This document shows, one piece after another, positions 34,041-44,737 of a stretch of DNA of 64,000 bases (its first letter is position 1; every line of letters begins with the position of its first letter). The position numbers were made by a program, and so were the translations under genes. The stretch spans positions 1,229,473-1,293,472 of the forward strand of contig NC_031771.1 in assembly GCF_001522545.3 (NCBI RefSeq), given 5' to 3'. Below the pieces are notes generated by a model. The model was not told the DNA's origin and did not search any database. It was given only the letters and a program-made list of their open reading frames with translations. The DNA is from Parus major. Its lineage: Eukaryota; Chordata; Aves; Passeriformes; Paridae.

Positions 34041-34349
34041 GGGTTTGCTATTTTTGTTGGGTTTTAAATCAGGTTCACTTCTAATCACAGTGGTTTGGTT
34101 GGAATCAGACACGGTATTTGGATTCTTTGCCAGCACTTCACAGACTCTGAAATTCACAGAATATTTCAAAACCCAAACCTCAGCACTCCTCTGGTCACTT
34201 CTCTTCACCTCTCAAGTCACTTGAGTATCTTCACAGATTCTCCATTAAACAAAGATTTGAGTAAAGTGTCATCAAAAACCCAGCTGAAATATGTACTTTT
34301 CATAGAAGAAATTGTCTGACCCTAGCACAGGGTAAATGCAGTCCAGGCC
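34041..34349. other. AT-leaning spacer
   Basis: T-rich near 34050, then balanced. AAATTCACAGAATATTTC and CATTAAACAAAGATTTGAG are present without a clear cluster. Confidence 0.35.
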
Positions 34350-34600
34350 CAAACCCCAAAATTAGCGGCATGCCGTGTACCATTAGCTTTCACTCTGTGT
34401 CAGCAGCTTTTATCAGAGATTGGAGAAAGCTTTTCAGCTGCAGGAGATGCACCTCCAGCGACACAGAAACCCTCTGTTTTTAGCCACCAGTGCCTGCAGC
34501 TGGGGCAACTGCATTCCTGGATCAGAGGTGAAACTGAATGCAATTAAGGGAAACGAATGTGTAAGGAAGGGAAAGTCTGAAGGAAAAAAAAATGTGTCTC
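34350..34600. other. Island with CGGCATGCCG palindrome, candidate element
   Basis: CCAAAATTAGCGGCATGCCG and then GTACCATTAGCTTTC. The ten-base CGGCATGCCG is a perfect palindrome between two TTAGC/ATTAGC homeodomain-like words. A second part holds GAATGCAATTAAGGG. Function is inferred from this arrangement. Confidence 0.38.
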
Positions 34601-35029
34601 CTGCCATTAACCCCTCACCTGTTACCTGCCATAGTGACCCACCACCCTCTTGGCTCAGGATCTTGTAAAACAGCTCTGAAGCATCTCCTTCCTCTTCAGC
34701 CAACAGACCCATCACTGAGCTCTGATTTCAGGAATTTCTGGACAACAACCAGGCTGTAATTACATGCTTATGCAAAGTTATACTGTCACATTCAGGAAAT
34801 CACTTGAGAACACGGTTAATTCCAGGAATATCATGTCCTTATTTTTCAAATCCTGCGTGGGAGAAACAGCTTTTGGTTCTGTTTGCATACTAAAAACTCT
34901 ACGTGCCGTCGCACAACAGGTTGCCCTGTTCTTAGAAAAATAAGGGTCAGATGCATCCATCAGTCTGAGGGGCTGTTCTGACTGCAGCACAAGTACCGTA
35001 ATTCCCCAAACTCAAGGAGATCTGAGTAC
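34601..35029. other. Mixed spacer, weak AT patches
   Basis: CAGGCTGTAATTACATGC near 34751 and ATTTTTCAAATCC near 34842 are isolated AT words. No gene or repeat. Confidence 0.35.
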
Positions 35030-35061
35030 GCCCCGAGTGTTGAATAATCAGGGAATAAAAG

Positions 35062-35126
35062 CACGTGTGGGGGTTGTTTGGGTGTTTTTGTTGGGTTTTC
35101 TGTTGCTTTATTGTTTTTTTGGGGGT
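35062..35126. repeat. GT-rich low-complexity tract
   Basis: Repeated GTTTGGGTGTTTTTG-type words, then a T-run and GGGGGTGGGGG. Bird-typical low complexity; the terminal G-run could form a quadruplex. Confidence 0.7.
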
Positions 35127-35329
35127 GGGGGAGCTGTCAACATCAAATAAACATCTTGGAGTTGCCTGTCAAGGAACACGTGAATGGCCCGGTGTGTGAC
35201 ACAAATGACCCCATGCAGGCCAGCTCTGTGTTTGGGAAGGAACACAGAGAAGATTTGGGAAATATAAATGTCTCTAAGATTGGGGTATGAGCTCGAAAAC
35301 TTCACTTGAATCGTGCCCCCAACAAATGC
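35127..35329. other. Unique stretch, possible non-coding element
   Basis: Contains CATCAAATAAACATC, GGAACACGTGAATGG with an E-box CACGTG, and AAATATAAATGTC. Non-repetitive but with a low motif count. Confidence 0.25.
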
Positions 35330-35520
35330 TTTTGCTGTCGAGTAAGGAAAAAAGAAAAAAGTGCTGTTTAAAATGTTTGATAATCTGACAAGGCCATAAG
35401 GCTTAATGGAATCAATGATTACACACAGATGGATGATTAACTCTCGAGGTTTAATGTTAAAAAAAGAGTGCTGGATTGCTACTTAATGGAATTACACTGC
35501 CCATATGGAAAAGAACTATA
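35330..35520. other. AT-rich island, strong candidate conserved non-coding element
   Basis: TTTGATAATCTGACAAGG, GGCTTAATGGAATCAATGATTAC, GATGGATGATTAACTC and TACTTAATGGAATTAC crowd into about 130 bp. The word CTTAATGGAAT occurs twice (near 35402 and 35481), about 80 bp apart. Multiple GATTA/TAATC-type homeodomain sites are visible. Confidence 0.45.
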
Positions 35521-36539
35521 GCCTGCCTATACCCAGAATTAGGGAACAGGTGGTCGATCTGGGCAGGACTGCTTGGAATGCACAAAAGCGTGCTGAACTT
35601 GTAAGTGCCAGAAAAAAAAGAAAAAAAACTCTTCCAAAGTGTGTTAACTTTTCCTATCTCAGAATTGTAAATGGCAGAACTGAAGGCAGGGATCCTCCCA
35701 ACCCCAGGCGCCCGGTTTGCTGCAGCTGCCGAGCACAGCACTCGCGGTGTGAGCGAGGGACACATGGGGAGGTAGGGAACAGCTGGAATCTGCCGTGCCC
35801 AGCCCAGAGCTACGTGAGTTCTGCTGCCTGCTCGAGGGCTCCGAGAAGCTTCCCATCCTCACAGAACAGCCTTTGGCTGCTGCAGTCCATCCCACGCTCC
35901 CCAGCCGTTCCTCACTGAGGGAGAGAACCCTGAGGTCACTCCGTAGGACAGCGTGCTTGGGTTTGCTGCGGCTGAAGAGCCGCCTCTGGTTGTGCAAGGA
36001 ATCCTCACCGATTCCATCCTCAGAACAGTGACCCCTCGCTCACCACCCGGGACGTGCTGAAAAGCGAACCCTCTCTCGGCCTTGGCTCCCGCTGCCTGGG
36101 GACCCTTGGGCTTGCCAGACACTCTTACTGCAGGAGCTCTATGGTATCCCATTCACAGCATCCTCCCAACGCTCCGAGACTGTTCACTGGATGCAGCCAT
36201 GAACAAGGTTAAAGCAACCCTCTACACGTGCCACGCCTAAGATCACCATCCTGAATGACCTTCATCCCAGCCTCCAGAGCAGGGCACTCAGATAAACTCT
36301 CCTCTGGGATGAAAAGCATTCTGTACAAGCAAAGTAGCATCACCAAGAGCTTCTGCCCACAAGCCTCTGAAGGTTATCCAGCAGGAAATCAGACCCAGGT
36401 TTGTGAGAAAACAGCTCCTTTAGAATGGAGACAGGACTGGGAATCAAGAAAATTCAAAGCTAACAGATTCCAAGAGCCATTTCCAAAGCAAGTTTGGTAC
36501 CCAGACATTCATAATTGTCCTGAATTGAATGAAGGTCAC
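35521..36539. other. Spacer with moderate CpG
   Basis: CpGs are raised but not dense across 35700-36080, with no promoter-like core. A 105-codon + frame at 36255-36572 has no recognised family. An A-run lies at about 35612-35630. Confidence 0.45.
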
Positions 36540-36870
36540 CAGTGCATGTCCATAATAAACACACATCATTAAACAGGCACAGCTATCCAGAAGGATCCCT
36601 TATTCTACACTAAGAATAGCTTGCTGGCATCGTTCAAACAATTTCTAAAGTGACATCAACTAGAATGCAAAGAAAGTATTTTTCAGTGAAAATAACGTAC
36701 TCCAGAAGATAATGTTCCTAAAGGGCACTTTAAATTCACACCTCGTCTTGGTAAAACAGTTCCATATGGAAATACCCAAGTCACACACAGGCTCTGCAAA
36801 CCCAGTTAGCAGGAAATGAGGTGATCTATGAATCAGGCTACAGACCTAAACTCATTGAAATTTGAGCTTG
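36540..36870. other. AT-rich stretch, candidate non-coding element
   Basis: CATAATAAACACACATC, CATTAAACAGG, AAGATAATGTTCC and CACTTTAAATTCAC. Motifs are scattered rather than clustered, so this is a modest candidate. Confidence 0.28.
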
Positions 36871-38129
36871 ATATGCAGGGTTCACTTGACTCGAGCTGAG
36901 GTGTGACATGAGGTCCCAGAACCGAGTCCCCTGGCAGCAGCAGGGGTCCCTCACCTTCCGTGCCCCAGCAGTGGAAGTGCCCAGCCAGCCTGGCTGCCCG
37001 CAGAGGTTGCACTGTCCAGCCTTAGACACCGTGCACAGGGTCCATTCCAGAGAGGAAGAGCCCTTGATTCTTCCTCCCAAGTGCAAGCACTCACAGGACC
37101 AGTTGCCACGAATGACCACTCAAAATGTACTGAGGTTTTTTTTCCCCCCATATAATTTATTCATGTTCTTCTGTAACCAAGGAAACAGAAGTGATTTTTC
37201 TCTCTCATCCAGCATTTTCTCTTAAGGGTTGGGTTTTCTAAATCTGTGGGGTCTAATAGCTGTTGAAAACTGAGTGCCAAATTTCATCCAGAGAAAGGCA
37301 GCACTCCAGACACAGCAGCAGGACACCAGTCTCTTTACCTTTATCCAGCACCTGTGACTGCCCTCTCCTATGTTTGCTACCATAAGCATTTCAAGACCAA
37401 GCTCTCCCAGGCAGTGCTATTTCTCATTACCTGCTCCCAAGCAGGACACAACACCTGTCTCCAATGATACAACATACTGTCACAGTCCCTCAGGATAACC
37501 TGAATGTGGAAGTGCTCATGTACTTTCAGTAAATGTGTACCTGGTAACCATGGCCTTGGCTGCTGCCCTCCTAGCCAGGACATCTGCACCCATTTTTTTA
37601 AAGGGCTCTGTCCCTTTTAAGTGCCTTTCTCCAAGCAGTAACTAAGGGCTCATGGCAAGCCCAGAGGAACAGCCCCAGCCGCCCCTGTTTGCTGCAGCTG
37701 CTGAGCAAAGTGCGGTGCGAGTGAAGGGCGCTGCCAGACCCACACAGACAGGGGACAGACACTCCCCTCACCTCCTTTTCACTGGGACCTTTGGTGACTT
37801 GTTCTCATGCTTCACACATCTCCTCCCTTTCTATGGTCAAGAAGCACCTGTTTACAGTTCCTGCCATGCTCCAAATTCCCAAGGCGTGCCTCCGACAGCA
37901 GCCACCTCCCATCCTGTTTCACTGGTGAACGCACCTCATTATTACGCCATCACATCCGTCTCATTTCCCTGAAACCCACTCCCTTTATTCTAAACAATGC
38001 AGAGGACCGATGGATTTGAGAGGTGCCATGATCTGGATGTCACACCCAGAGAAAAAGAAGCCAAAATCCCTAAGTAGGATGTGAACTTTGAGCCCCCGGG
38101 AGCCTGAACTGAAAGGAGCAGAATCCAGC
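36871..38129. other. Spacer, nothing recognised
   Basis: GC-rich except for a T-rich patch at 37130-37215 (CATATAATTTATTCATG). No exon pair, RNA or transposon. Confidence 0.48.
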
Positions 38130-38360
38130 CCATTTGAGGCAGTAACTCGCTCCGTTCTCACTACTCAGCACTTGTGACGGCAGTAACTGGCAGTGGAATT
38201 GCTGCACAGTGTCATCCTCACGGAACATAGGGTACTCTCCAATTAAATTGGTACCACTTCTGTGCTGCCATTAGGATGACTTATTTGTTTCTGATTAATT
38301 AGGTTTCAGCTTCTTCCTTTTTGGCATTGCGTTTTCCTCCTGTTCAGACTATCTGGCCAG
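38130..38360. other. AT-leaning island, candidate conserved non-coding element
   Basis: CTCCAATTAAATTGGTACC includes the inverted words CCAATT and AATTGG. Downstream is TTTCTGATTAATTAGGTTTC, an overlapping pair of homeodomain sites. Confidence 0.4.
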
Positions 38361-38749
38361 TCTAGGTCTGTGTTGGCACAGATCAGTCACTGCAATTCTG
38401 GATCAGAAATCTGTGCCTTTGATGAACCTGGCTTCTGGTTCCTGTCAATCTCTGTTGCGGGGTATCACAAGCCACACAGACACTCGGGCTCTTACACACA
38501 CATACAGTGCAAGATCCCTGCAACGGGAAAAACGGGAAGGAGGCAGCCTTGACAAGGTTGGTTCCTTTGGAACCACAGAGAGGTGCCAACTAAAGGTCCC
38601 AGCAGCTCATCTGCCAGAACATAAAGAGCTATAGCACGCATGTCTCCTTGCTCATTTGAGGGCCTTGGCGGGGCTGGAGTGCTGGACCGTGGTGGGAGAG
38701 GCTCGGGAGGGAGGACAGAACGTGACCAGCCCGCAGCACAGCTGCCCGT
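38361..38749. other. GC-rich spacer, nothing recognised
   Basis: Unique sequence with short chance open frames only. Confidence 0.5.
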
Positions 38750-38769
38750 CTGCAGCCAGGGGGCGGCTC
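38750..38769 (+). promoter_or_regulatory. CTCF-like motif
   Basis: The core CCAGGGGGCGGC matches the conserved AGGGGGCG part of the vertebrate CTCF motif, while the upstream half matches only partly. It is the best CTCF-like word I saw in the window. If bound, it could mark a domain boundary within an enhancer-rich interval. Confidence 0.32.
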
Positions 38770-38879
38770 CGGCAGGGGAAGGGGGCTGAGCCCGCACAGC
38801 TGCTTTGTGCTCAGGGCACTGCTCTCACACAGCAATGGGGAATCGAAACTCAAGGAGGTCTATCCATGTAAGGGAGAGA
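38770..38879. other. GC-rich link, nothing recognised
   Basis: Short unique sequence between the CTCF-like word and the next AT island. Confidence 0.45.
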
Positions 38880-39210
38880 AGAAACTGAGGCATTCCATAT
38901 CGTTTCATGGGAAATTATCGAACGCTTGGAAATGTTGCCTTTTTGGCTTTTTTTTTTTTCTTTTTGGCAAACAATATATGGGGTCTCCAATGCGCAGATG
39001 GGAGAGCAGCTTATATTTAATAAAATAAAAATTGACATTGGTGGCACATTCTCATATACAGTCATACATTATGGATGATATAGACTTGGTATAGTTTGCA
39101 CACAGCCTAAACGTTTGTCCTACAGATGGACAGGGAATTAGAGGGATAATAGTTGACATTACACAAACATTCCAAATGCGAGCTTTTCCAAACACAAGTT
39201 AGTGGAAAAT
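38880..39210. other. AT-rich island, strong candidate conserved non-coding element
   Basis: About 300 bp of complex AT-rich sequence broken by one T-run (about 38948-38962). Words include CATATCGTTTCATGGG, AACAATATATGGGG, ATATTTAATAAAATAAAAATTG, CATACATTATGGATGATA and GATAATAGTTGACATTAC. CpG-containing AT words (ATCG, AACG, AATGCG) persist, which is unusual for decaying neutral DNA and fits selection. Confidence 0.46.
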
Positions 39211-39470
39211 CTACCTCCGAAGCAGAGGACAAACCATGCAATAATCCGCAACTCCCACTTGCATGCGCTCCCACCTGCCTTGGGAAATGATCCCAGCAAA
39301 TAAAGGTACTAAAGGTAAGTCATGAAATTTTAATAAAAACCTCAAGTCTTCTTATAGAGACGTTCTGCAATGCATGTTACCTTCACCTGGCAGCAGCTAA
39401 CATGCATCAGCGCACAGAAAGAAGACACCAGATCCTCTGGCTCTTTAGGCCACACGTCCACCTACTCAGC
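39211..39470. other. Mixed sequence, isolated donor-like word
   Basis: CTAAAGGTAAGTCATG near 39313 is donor-like without a credible acceptor upstream. GAAATTTTAATAAAAACC follows. No gene is called. Confidence 0.35.
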
Positions 39471-40090
39471 ACTGCTGAGAATGTTAAACCCAAAATATAT
39501 ATCTATGAATGCTTTTAATCAAGCTGCCTGTCTTCAGCTTTGTCTTACAGACACTCATTTCACAGCACAGACACTGCCTCCAGATATGCCTTTGTTAACA
39601 ATGTCCATTTTTGTTTGAAAATGCCACTTACTGTGCACGACTTGCTTAAAACACCAGTGAAGCTAAGTTATCCTTCCCAGTTGTACCTGGAAAATGTTTT
39701 TATGTTTTCAAGCAGAAAGAAACTGTCACATTTTTAACTACTTGAAACTTGATGTTGCCATCTTTGACCCTCTTCAAAAAGTCCTTCACAAAGACTCCCA
39801 TTTATGAGCCTCCCTCAAGTAATCCCCACCACACAATTATGCCCTTTTACAAGAAGCTTTAAGTTTTCATGGAGTGTCATTGAGAAATGTCATATTCCTG
39901 GGCACATCCAGCAAATGTCTGGAACTGTCATTTTCAGTATTTCCTTGGGCTTGTTGGATACAGTACTGGTTACAAAAAACCCCATCCTTGCCTTTCCAGG
40001 AAACAGAAACTTTGAGTCATCTCAGGGAAAGCTGTCTGTCTTTCAGAAGAAGACAACAAGGGAGAAAACCCGATTTTAATGGAAGAAATG
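39471..40090. other. Extended AT-leaning unique sequence, candidate element
   Basis: Holds AATGCTTTTAATCAAGC, TTTGTTAACAATGTCC with a SOX-like AACAAT, GCTAAGTTATCC and CACATTTTTAACTAC. It is long and non-repetitive, with moderate motif density. Confidence 0.32.
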
Positions 40091-40379
40091 CCCAATTCCT
40101 GCATCGACTCTGTTGCTCTGAGGGCTTTGCTCAATGCTCCAGGAAGAATTTTAAGACAACACTGGCAGGCAGAGCAGCTCCTTGGCTATTCTGAATGAAG
40201 TTGGAATTATTGGGCCAAGAAGCTAGCTGGTAGGATTCCCCTAAATCCTTTCTGCTGCGCCAGAGGAACAGGGTGGAACTTTCAACTACTTATCAGGAAG
40301 GGAAACTACTGGCACCACAGCAACATCCTAAATCCCAGTTCCAAGACCACTAAAGTCAAGTCAGTAATAAAAGAGACAG
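40091..40379. other. Spacer, nothing recognised
   Basis: Balanced unique sequence with no notable motif. Confidence 0.45.
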
Positions 40380-40740
40380 ACTCCCAGCATATTATGAGTC
40401 CTTAGCAGCAATATTTGAGGTAATAGCTCTCTCCATAACGATTTCTCATGCAATTTTAGTCTCAAAGCTCAAAATTAATTACAAACACGAAACAAATCAT
40501 GCTGTTAAAACATATATTATAAACAAATTATGCTCTCAAAAAAGGTAACTTATAGCCTGGGAAAGTAATTGATAAATCTAAAGTGCTCACAAATAACTGA
40601 AAAATGACAGGTCAAGTGATCACTGAGTGACCAACATATAAAACTGCCCGGCACGAGATATAAAACATACAGACTGGCACTCACTCATCACACACTGTAA
40701 ATAAACCATATGGGCTTTTTTTGCATGTATTTCAGTGCTG
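40380..40740. other. AT-rich island, candidate conserved non-coding element
   Basis: ATGCAATTTTAGTC, CTCAAAATTAATTAC, ACAAATCATGC and ACAAATTATGC, then GGAAAGTAATTGATAAATC. The two ACAAAT(C/T)ATGC words lie about 35 bp apart and look like a duplicated binding word. Confidence 0.4.
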
Positions 40741-41139
40741 GTGTTCCTGCACAGTGCTCCTAAGCCAAAACCTCTGAGCTCTTAAAAAGATTTTCAAGCC
40801 TCAGCTCCACCCACTATGACACAGAATCAACATTTCTGTTCAGCTATCAGTTCACAAAAAAAAGGAAAGTTCAAGACCGTAACAAATTCCTGCTTATTTC
40901 CCATCCCAGATTCTGTGTGCTCAGCGTTTTACCGCTGTGTGCCCTGCTCCAGAAGGATGGAACCTCCTGCGCCTTCCAAAGCAGGCCGCAGGGGCGTGTG
41001 TCACAGCAGGCACCACTAGGAGCTATTGCCAGCTCCCAGCCCCCCCTGCACAGGACAAACGCTCACCCCAGCCCAGCCTCCTGCTCTAACAGCCCAAATG
41101 CCAAGTGCCTGGCATTCCCTGTCAGCTGATTTCCAGAGA
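40741..41139. other. Spacer, nothing recognised
   Basis: GC-rich with one A-run near 40855-40863. Overlapping chance open frames on +. Confidence 0.48.
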
Positions 41140-41600
41140 CTCGCGTAGCACAGTGTGTTGGACATGATGTCAACTCAACGGCGCTTCATAAACCCACAGA
41201 GAACTAATGCAATTGGAACCCGACAGAGTAAGGCATTAATACTGTGCATTTTAATCAAAGGGAGAGATAATAATTATATCTCTATGTAACTAGAAAAGCT
41301 GAAAGGTTCTAATGGGAAAAAATAAAACCATCTGTTTGCTCTAAATCATTAAATGAGTGCTTTAGGACAATGTCATCCCCCTAAAGCCTGTAACGATTTG
41401 GGCCTTAAGCAGAGATGCAAATTGATTAAATCCCAGCATATTTTGCCACAAATGGCAGAATCCAAATACCACTGAACAAACAGTAATTTCTGCCACCCAT
41501 CATGAAGACAAGCCAAAGACATTTTCCCATTCCTGAGCCTGCAGACAGGAGCACGATTAATGGCTTTTTTCAACCTAGGTTTTTAAAAGCTATCATATTC
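41140..41600. other. Long AT-rich island with TCF/LEF and octamer words, strong candidate element
   Basis: GCATTAATACTG, a canonical TCF/LEF word ATCAAAGG at 41254-41261, an inverted repeat AGAGATA...TATCTCT around ATAATTA (41263-41283), CTAAATCATTAAATGAG, and an octamer ATGCAAAT (41415-41422) running into TGATTAAATCCC. This is among the best-structured islands, with no coding signal. Confidence 0.5.
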
Positions 41601-42409
41601 TTTGTTTCAGCAATCCCACTCTATCCTGCTGCTGGGGGGAACAGAGCAACCCCCAAGCCCTAGCTGAGAGGTAGCTGCTGGGCTCACATCTCCCACACGG
41701 GAGACTGTCTCCACTTGTGCTTTCTGTAGGGCTGAGCCAGTGCAACTCGGAAGGGGCGGATGCTGAGGCCTGGCAAGTGGAGGTTTAGGATGAATGTGCC
41801 TGCAGGGATGGGGACAGGGGCTGTGCTGACAAGCACCCAAGCATCATCTCACCAGCACTACAGGGTACCTGCATCCTCTCATTTAAATCCAGCCTTGGTT
41901 CACTCTTAAATTACAACTGTTTTTACACCCCAGATAAATACTCCTGTTGAACCTCACTTTGTCCAGCCAAGACCTGCTGGAACACAGGGTGGCTACGAGC
42001 AGCTTTCCAGAGCTACCTCAGCTTCACTGCCAACAGAAGCCATGCTGAAGTGATCCGCCACCAAGACAGTACCCAGGACACAGGCTTGCAATTATGGTAC
42101 AGGACTACACCATGGGATCAGTTAGCTGTCTCTTACACTCGGACCCAAACGACCTCAAGAACACAGCGTCCAATTCAGATGGCAGTGTGAGTCCTTCTGC
42201 AGGCAGGAGAGGACCAGATTCCCGATGGAACAGCCCTGAAGCACAGAGATTTGAGGTGCTTTTCCCTGCTCTCCACAAACCTGGCTGCGCAGGGGAACCT
42301 GCCCCTTCCTATGCCCTTCCCAACAGGAAGGTTCCTGACTTACACCAGATCACATCTTGCTCCTTAGTCTTTTCCCACCTCATTCACCTGACAGCCTGAC
42401 AGGCTCCTC
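41601..42409. other. GC-rich spacer, nothing recognised
   Basis: Unique sequence with a GGGGACAGGGG-type tract near 41809. No exon pair or repeat. Confidence 0.5.
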
Positions 42410-42560
42410 CAGAACAGACATCTTATCAGATGTGACTGATTGCTGTAATCTGTACTCTGGGCAGCCATTAAGCAAATTACCTGAATCATTGCAAGGATTA
42501 GTCTCATTAACACATGATTAGCATCAAATTAAAATAATGAGTGTTTAACTTCTGATGTCT
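42410..42560. other. AT-rich island, candidate conserved non-coding element
   Basis: CATTAAGCAAATTACC, GGATTAGTCTCATTAACAC and ATGATTAGCATCAAATTA give four or more homeodomain-type words in about 90 bp. Confidence 0.43.
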
Positions 42561-43429
42561 TCCAGTTGTTTGAACAGCTTGATCAGCCACACCAGGCTGC
42601 CAGGGAGGTGGTGGGTGTCAAAGAGTCAGGGAGAAAAAATACAAATAAATAAAAGGGTGGGCTGTGCCCCAGCAGAGCTGCAGCTGACAGAGACCACAGA
42701 GACCCTGGCCCAGGGCTGCCATAGCTGCTCCAGGCACAGCCCGGGTCAGAGGCTCTGGGCCAGCCCCACAGCCATGCTCTGCTGGACAGGTCACCCCACC
42801 TCGGCTCCTCTGCTCCCAGAACTGGGACTTGCTTGCCCATGCCCACGATGTCAATGCAGCTGCTAAAACAACAGGGTGAGGCGACCTGATCCTTCCATTC
42901 TCCTGGCTTTCCTGTCTTTTCCAAGTAAAGCAAATGCTAAAGAAGAGAAAGCAAAAATCCTGGAAGGCAGTTTTCTTCAGAAGGTCTCCTTCTTGAGCTG
43001 GGCGTCGTTAACCTGGCACCTCTTCTCCTGAATCCTCTGCTGCCCTCCATCACCCCTGCAATCACCTACTTTCCCATCTCCCTGCACCTGATGTGCCACT
43101 GGGACTGTGGCAAAGTTTCTCCAAAGTCACGATTCCCTCCAACCTTCTGAAGGTTATTTGGCTTTATTCGCATGTGAGTTCACCGAGTTCCCTGCTGCCA
43201 TTGGTTCTCCTGCAGGTCCACAGAGCTGCAATCTGAGCCTTGCCTCTGGGCTGCTTCCAGTTCAATTCCCTCCCCATGTCACTGACAGGCACCTTCCCCC
43301 TATCTCTGAAGGAGAGGGGAGACCGAACATTCAAGATCCGCAGGATGGGGGACCTAAATCCACACTCAAAGCACTTCTCTCTCCATGAAGGAATGACAGA
43401 ACATGTGCAGCAGCCAATGTTTAAGCCTC
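42561..43429. other. GC-rich spacer, nothing recognised
   Basis: CAG/CTG-rich unique DNA with a short AAAATACAAATAAATAAA patch near 42635. No gene signal. Confidence 0.5.
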
Positions 43430-43690
43430 AACATCTTGGTTATTTATTCTTTGAAATGCCACAAACCATAAGTACGTATTATAGACAAATCACTTGTCAA
43501 AGCTCTTCCCTAATTTAATTAAAGCCATTTTTTATTCATACAAGTGCAAAGAAGCAACTTAAACAGATAACATTTTTCACACTTACATAAAATGAAAATA
43601 GCCAAACTAAATTTTGGCAAAGTATATAAAAACAAAAGATCCAAGCAAAGACTCTATATGTGCCAACTTCCATCTCTGCTGAGAAGTTAG
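43430..43690. other. AT-rich island, candidate conserved non-coding element
   Basis: GTTATTTATTCTTTG, CCCTAATTTAATTAAAGCC, CAGATAACATTTTTC and AGTATATAAAAAC. The last is TATA-box-like but has no promoter context. Confidence 0.38.
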
Positions 43691-44489
43691 CAAGGAATTG
43701 TACACACAAAGTCTCCTACTTCAGTTTCTGATGGACTCCTGACCCCCCACGCACCATAAACATATCAGTGGCCCCTGTGCTGGTGCCCAGCACTCCCTTC
43801 CAGCCACCAGGCTGGAGCTGATCCTTGTCATCCACACTACTGTGAATCACCAAGAGCACGCAGCAAAACGCCGCTCAGGCTCAAGACTCTCTGCCCCAAA
43901 AGCACCTTTCACTTATCTACTGTGTATCTGACTGTTCTATTGGCAAAAGCACGGGTGTCCAGAACAAGTGGTGGAAAAGTGTTTTCATCATGGGCCTAGT
44001 CCAAGCCTTAACACACATTTTTGCCTTCCATTCAGGTGACATCACAGGCCAACCCTGACAAGAAACAGCTTCAAGCTGAGCAAAGCACATTTGGGATCAG
44101 CAATACCAAGGAAAGGGTTCTACTCCAACTCTAAGTTCACCAAAATTGACTGGGAGATAAAGGGACAGAACAATTCCCAACCATCCAAATGTATCTGCAA
44201 GCACCATTTCTGACAATTGAACCCCCCGAATCACTCAAGTCCAGAGGCAGTGTGAAGGAATTCTGCAGACTGGGCACGGTGCCCACCCCAACTGGTTTTA
44301 TACCAGCATTTCCCAACATGACCCATTTCACGCACATCAGTGGCCAGCGCTGCTGTCCACAGCAAGCACCCTCTAATTCTATCGGGTTTCTTCACCCCTG
44401 CTCTAGTGAATAGAAAATAATCTCTCCATTTCCCCTCCAAGTTCCAGTTTGCTGCTGTGCCATCCCTTACGGCGCTCAGCATCTCCTGA
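43691..44489. other. Spacer, nothing recognised
   Basis: Balanced unique sequence. No motif cluster, exon pair or transposon. Confidence 0.48.
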
Positions 44490-44570
44490 TTCATGTGATA
44501 CGTTCAGGCTCCATCTGTGCATATTATTGACCAGATTATGTAAACTACGCTTTAGCAATTCACACTCACT
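44490..44570. other. Small AT island, candidate element
   Basis: CTCCATCTGTGCATATTATTGACC carries an E-box (CATCTG) beside a PBX-like TTATTGAC word, followed by AGATTATGTAAAC. Compact, moderate support. Confidence 0.3.
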
Positions 44571-44681
44571 TGGTTCCGCAGCACCTGTGGGTGCCAAGCA
44601 TATGTTTCCCATTCTCCTTGCTCTCCTGGGCCATATGCAATCCCCTCCAACCAGCAGCTTTCCTATAGACCCAACTTGGTG

Positions 44682-44737
44682 CCTGGTATAAATCCATATA
44701 AATCCCATTGGCTGTGCCAAACCGTGGATGTAAATCT
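44682..44737. repeat. Possible arm of the old GGTGTAAATC palindromic repeat
   Basis: CTGGTATAAATCCATATAAATC followed by CCATTGGCTG tracks, word for word, the GGTGTAAATCCAGAGTAACTCCATTGACTT order of the repeat seen at 29323, with substitutions. A GGATGTAAATCTG word downstream may be the second arm. Confidence 0.35.
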
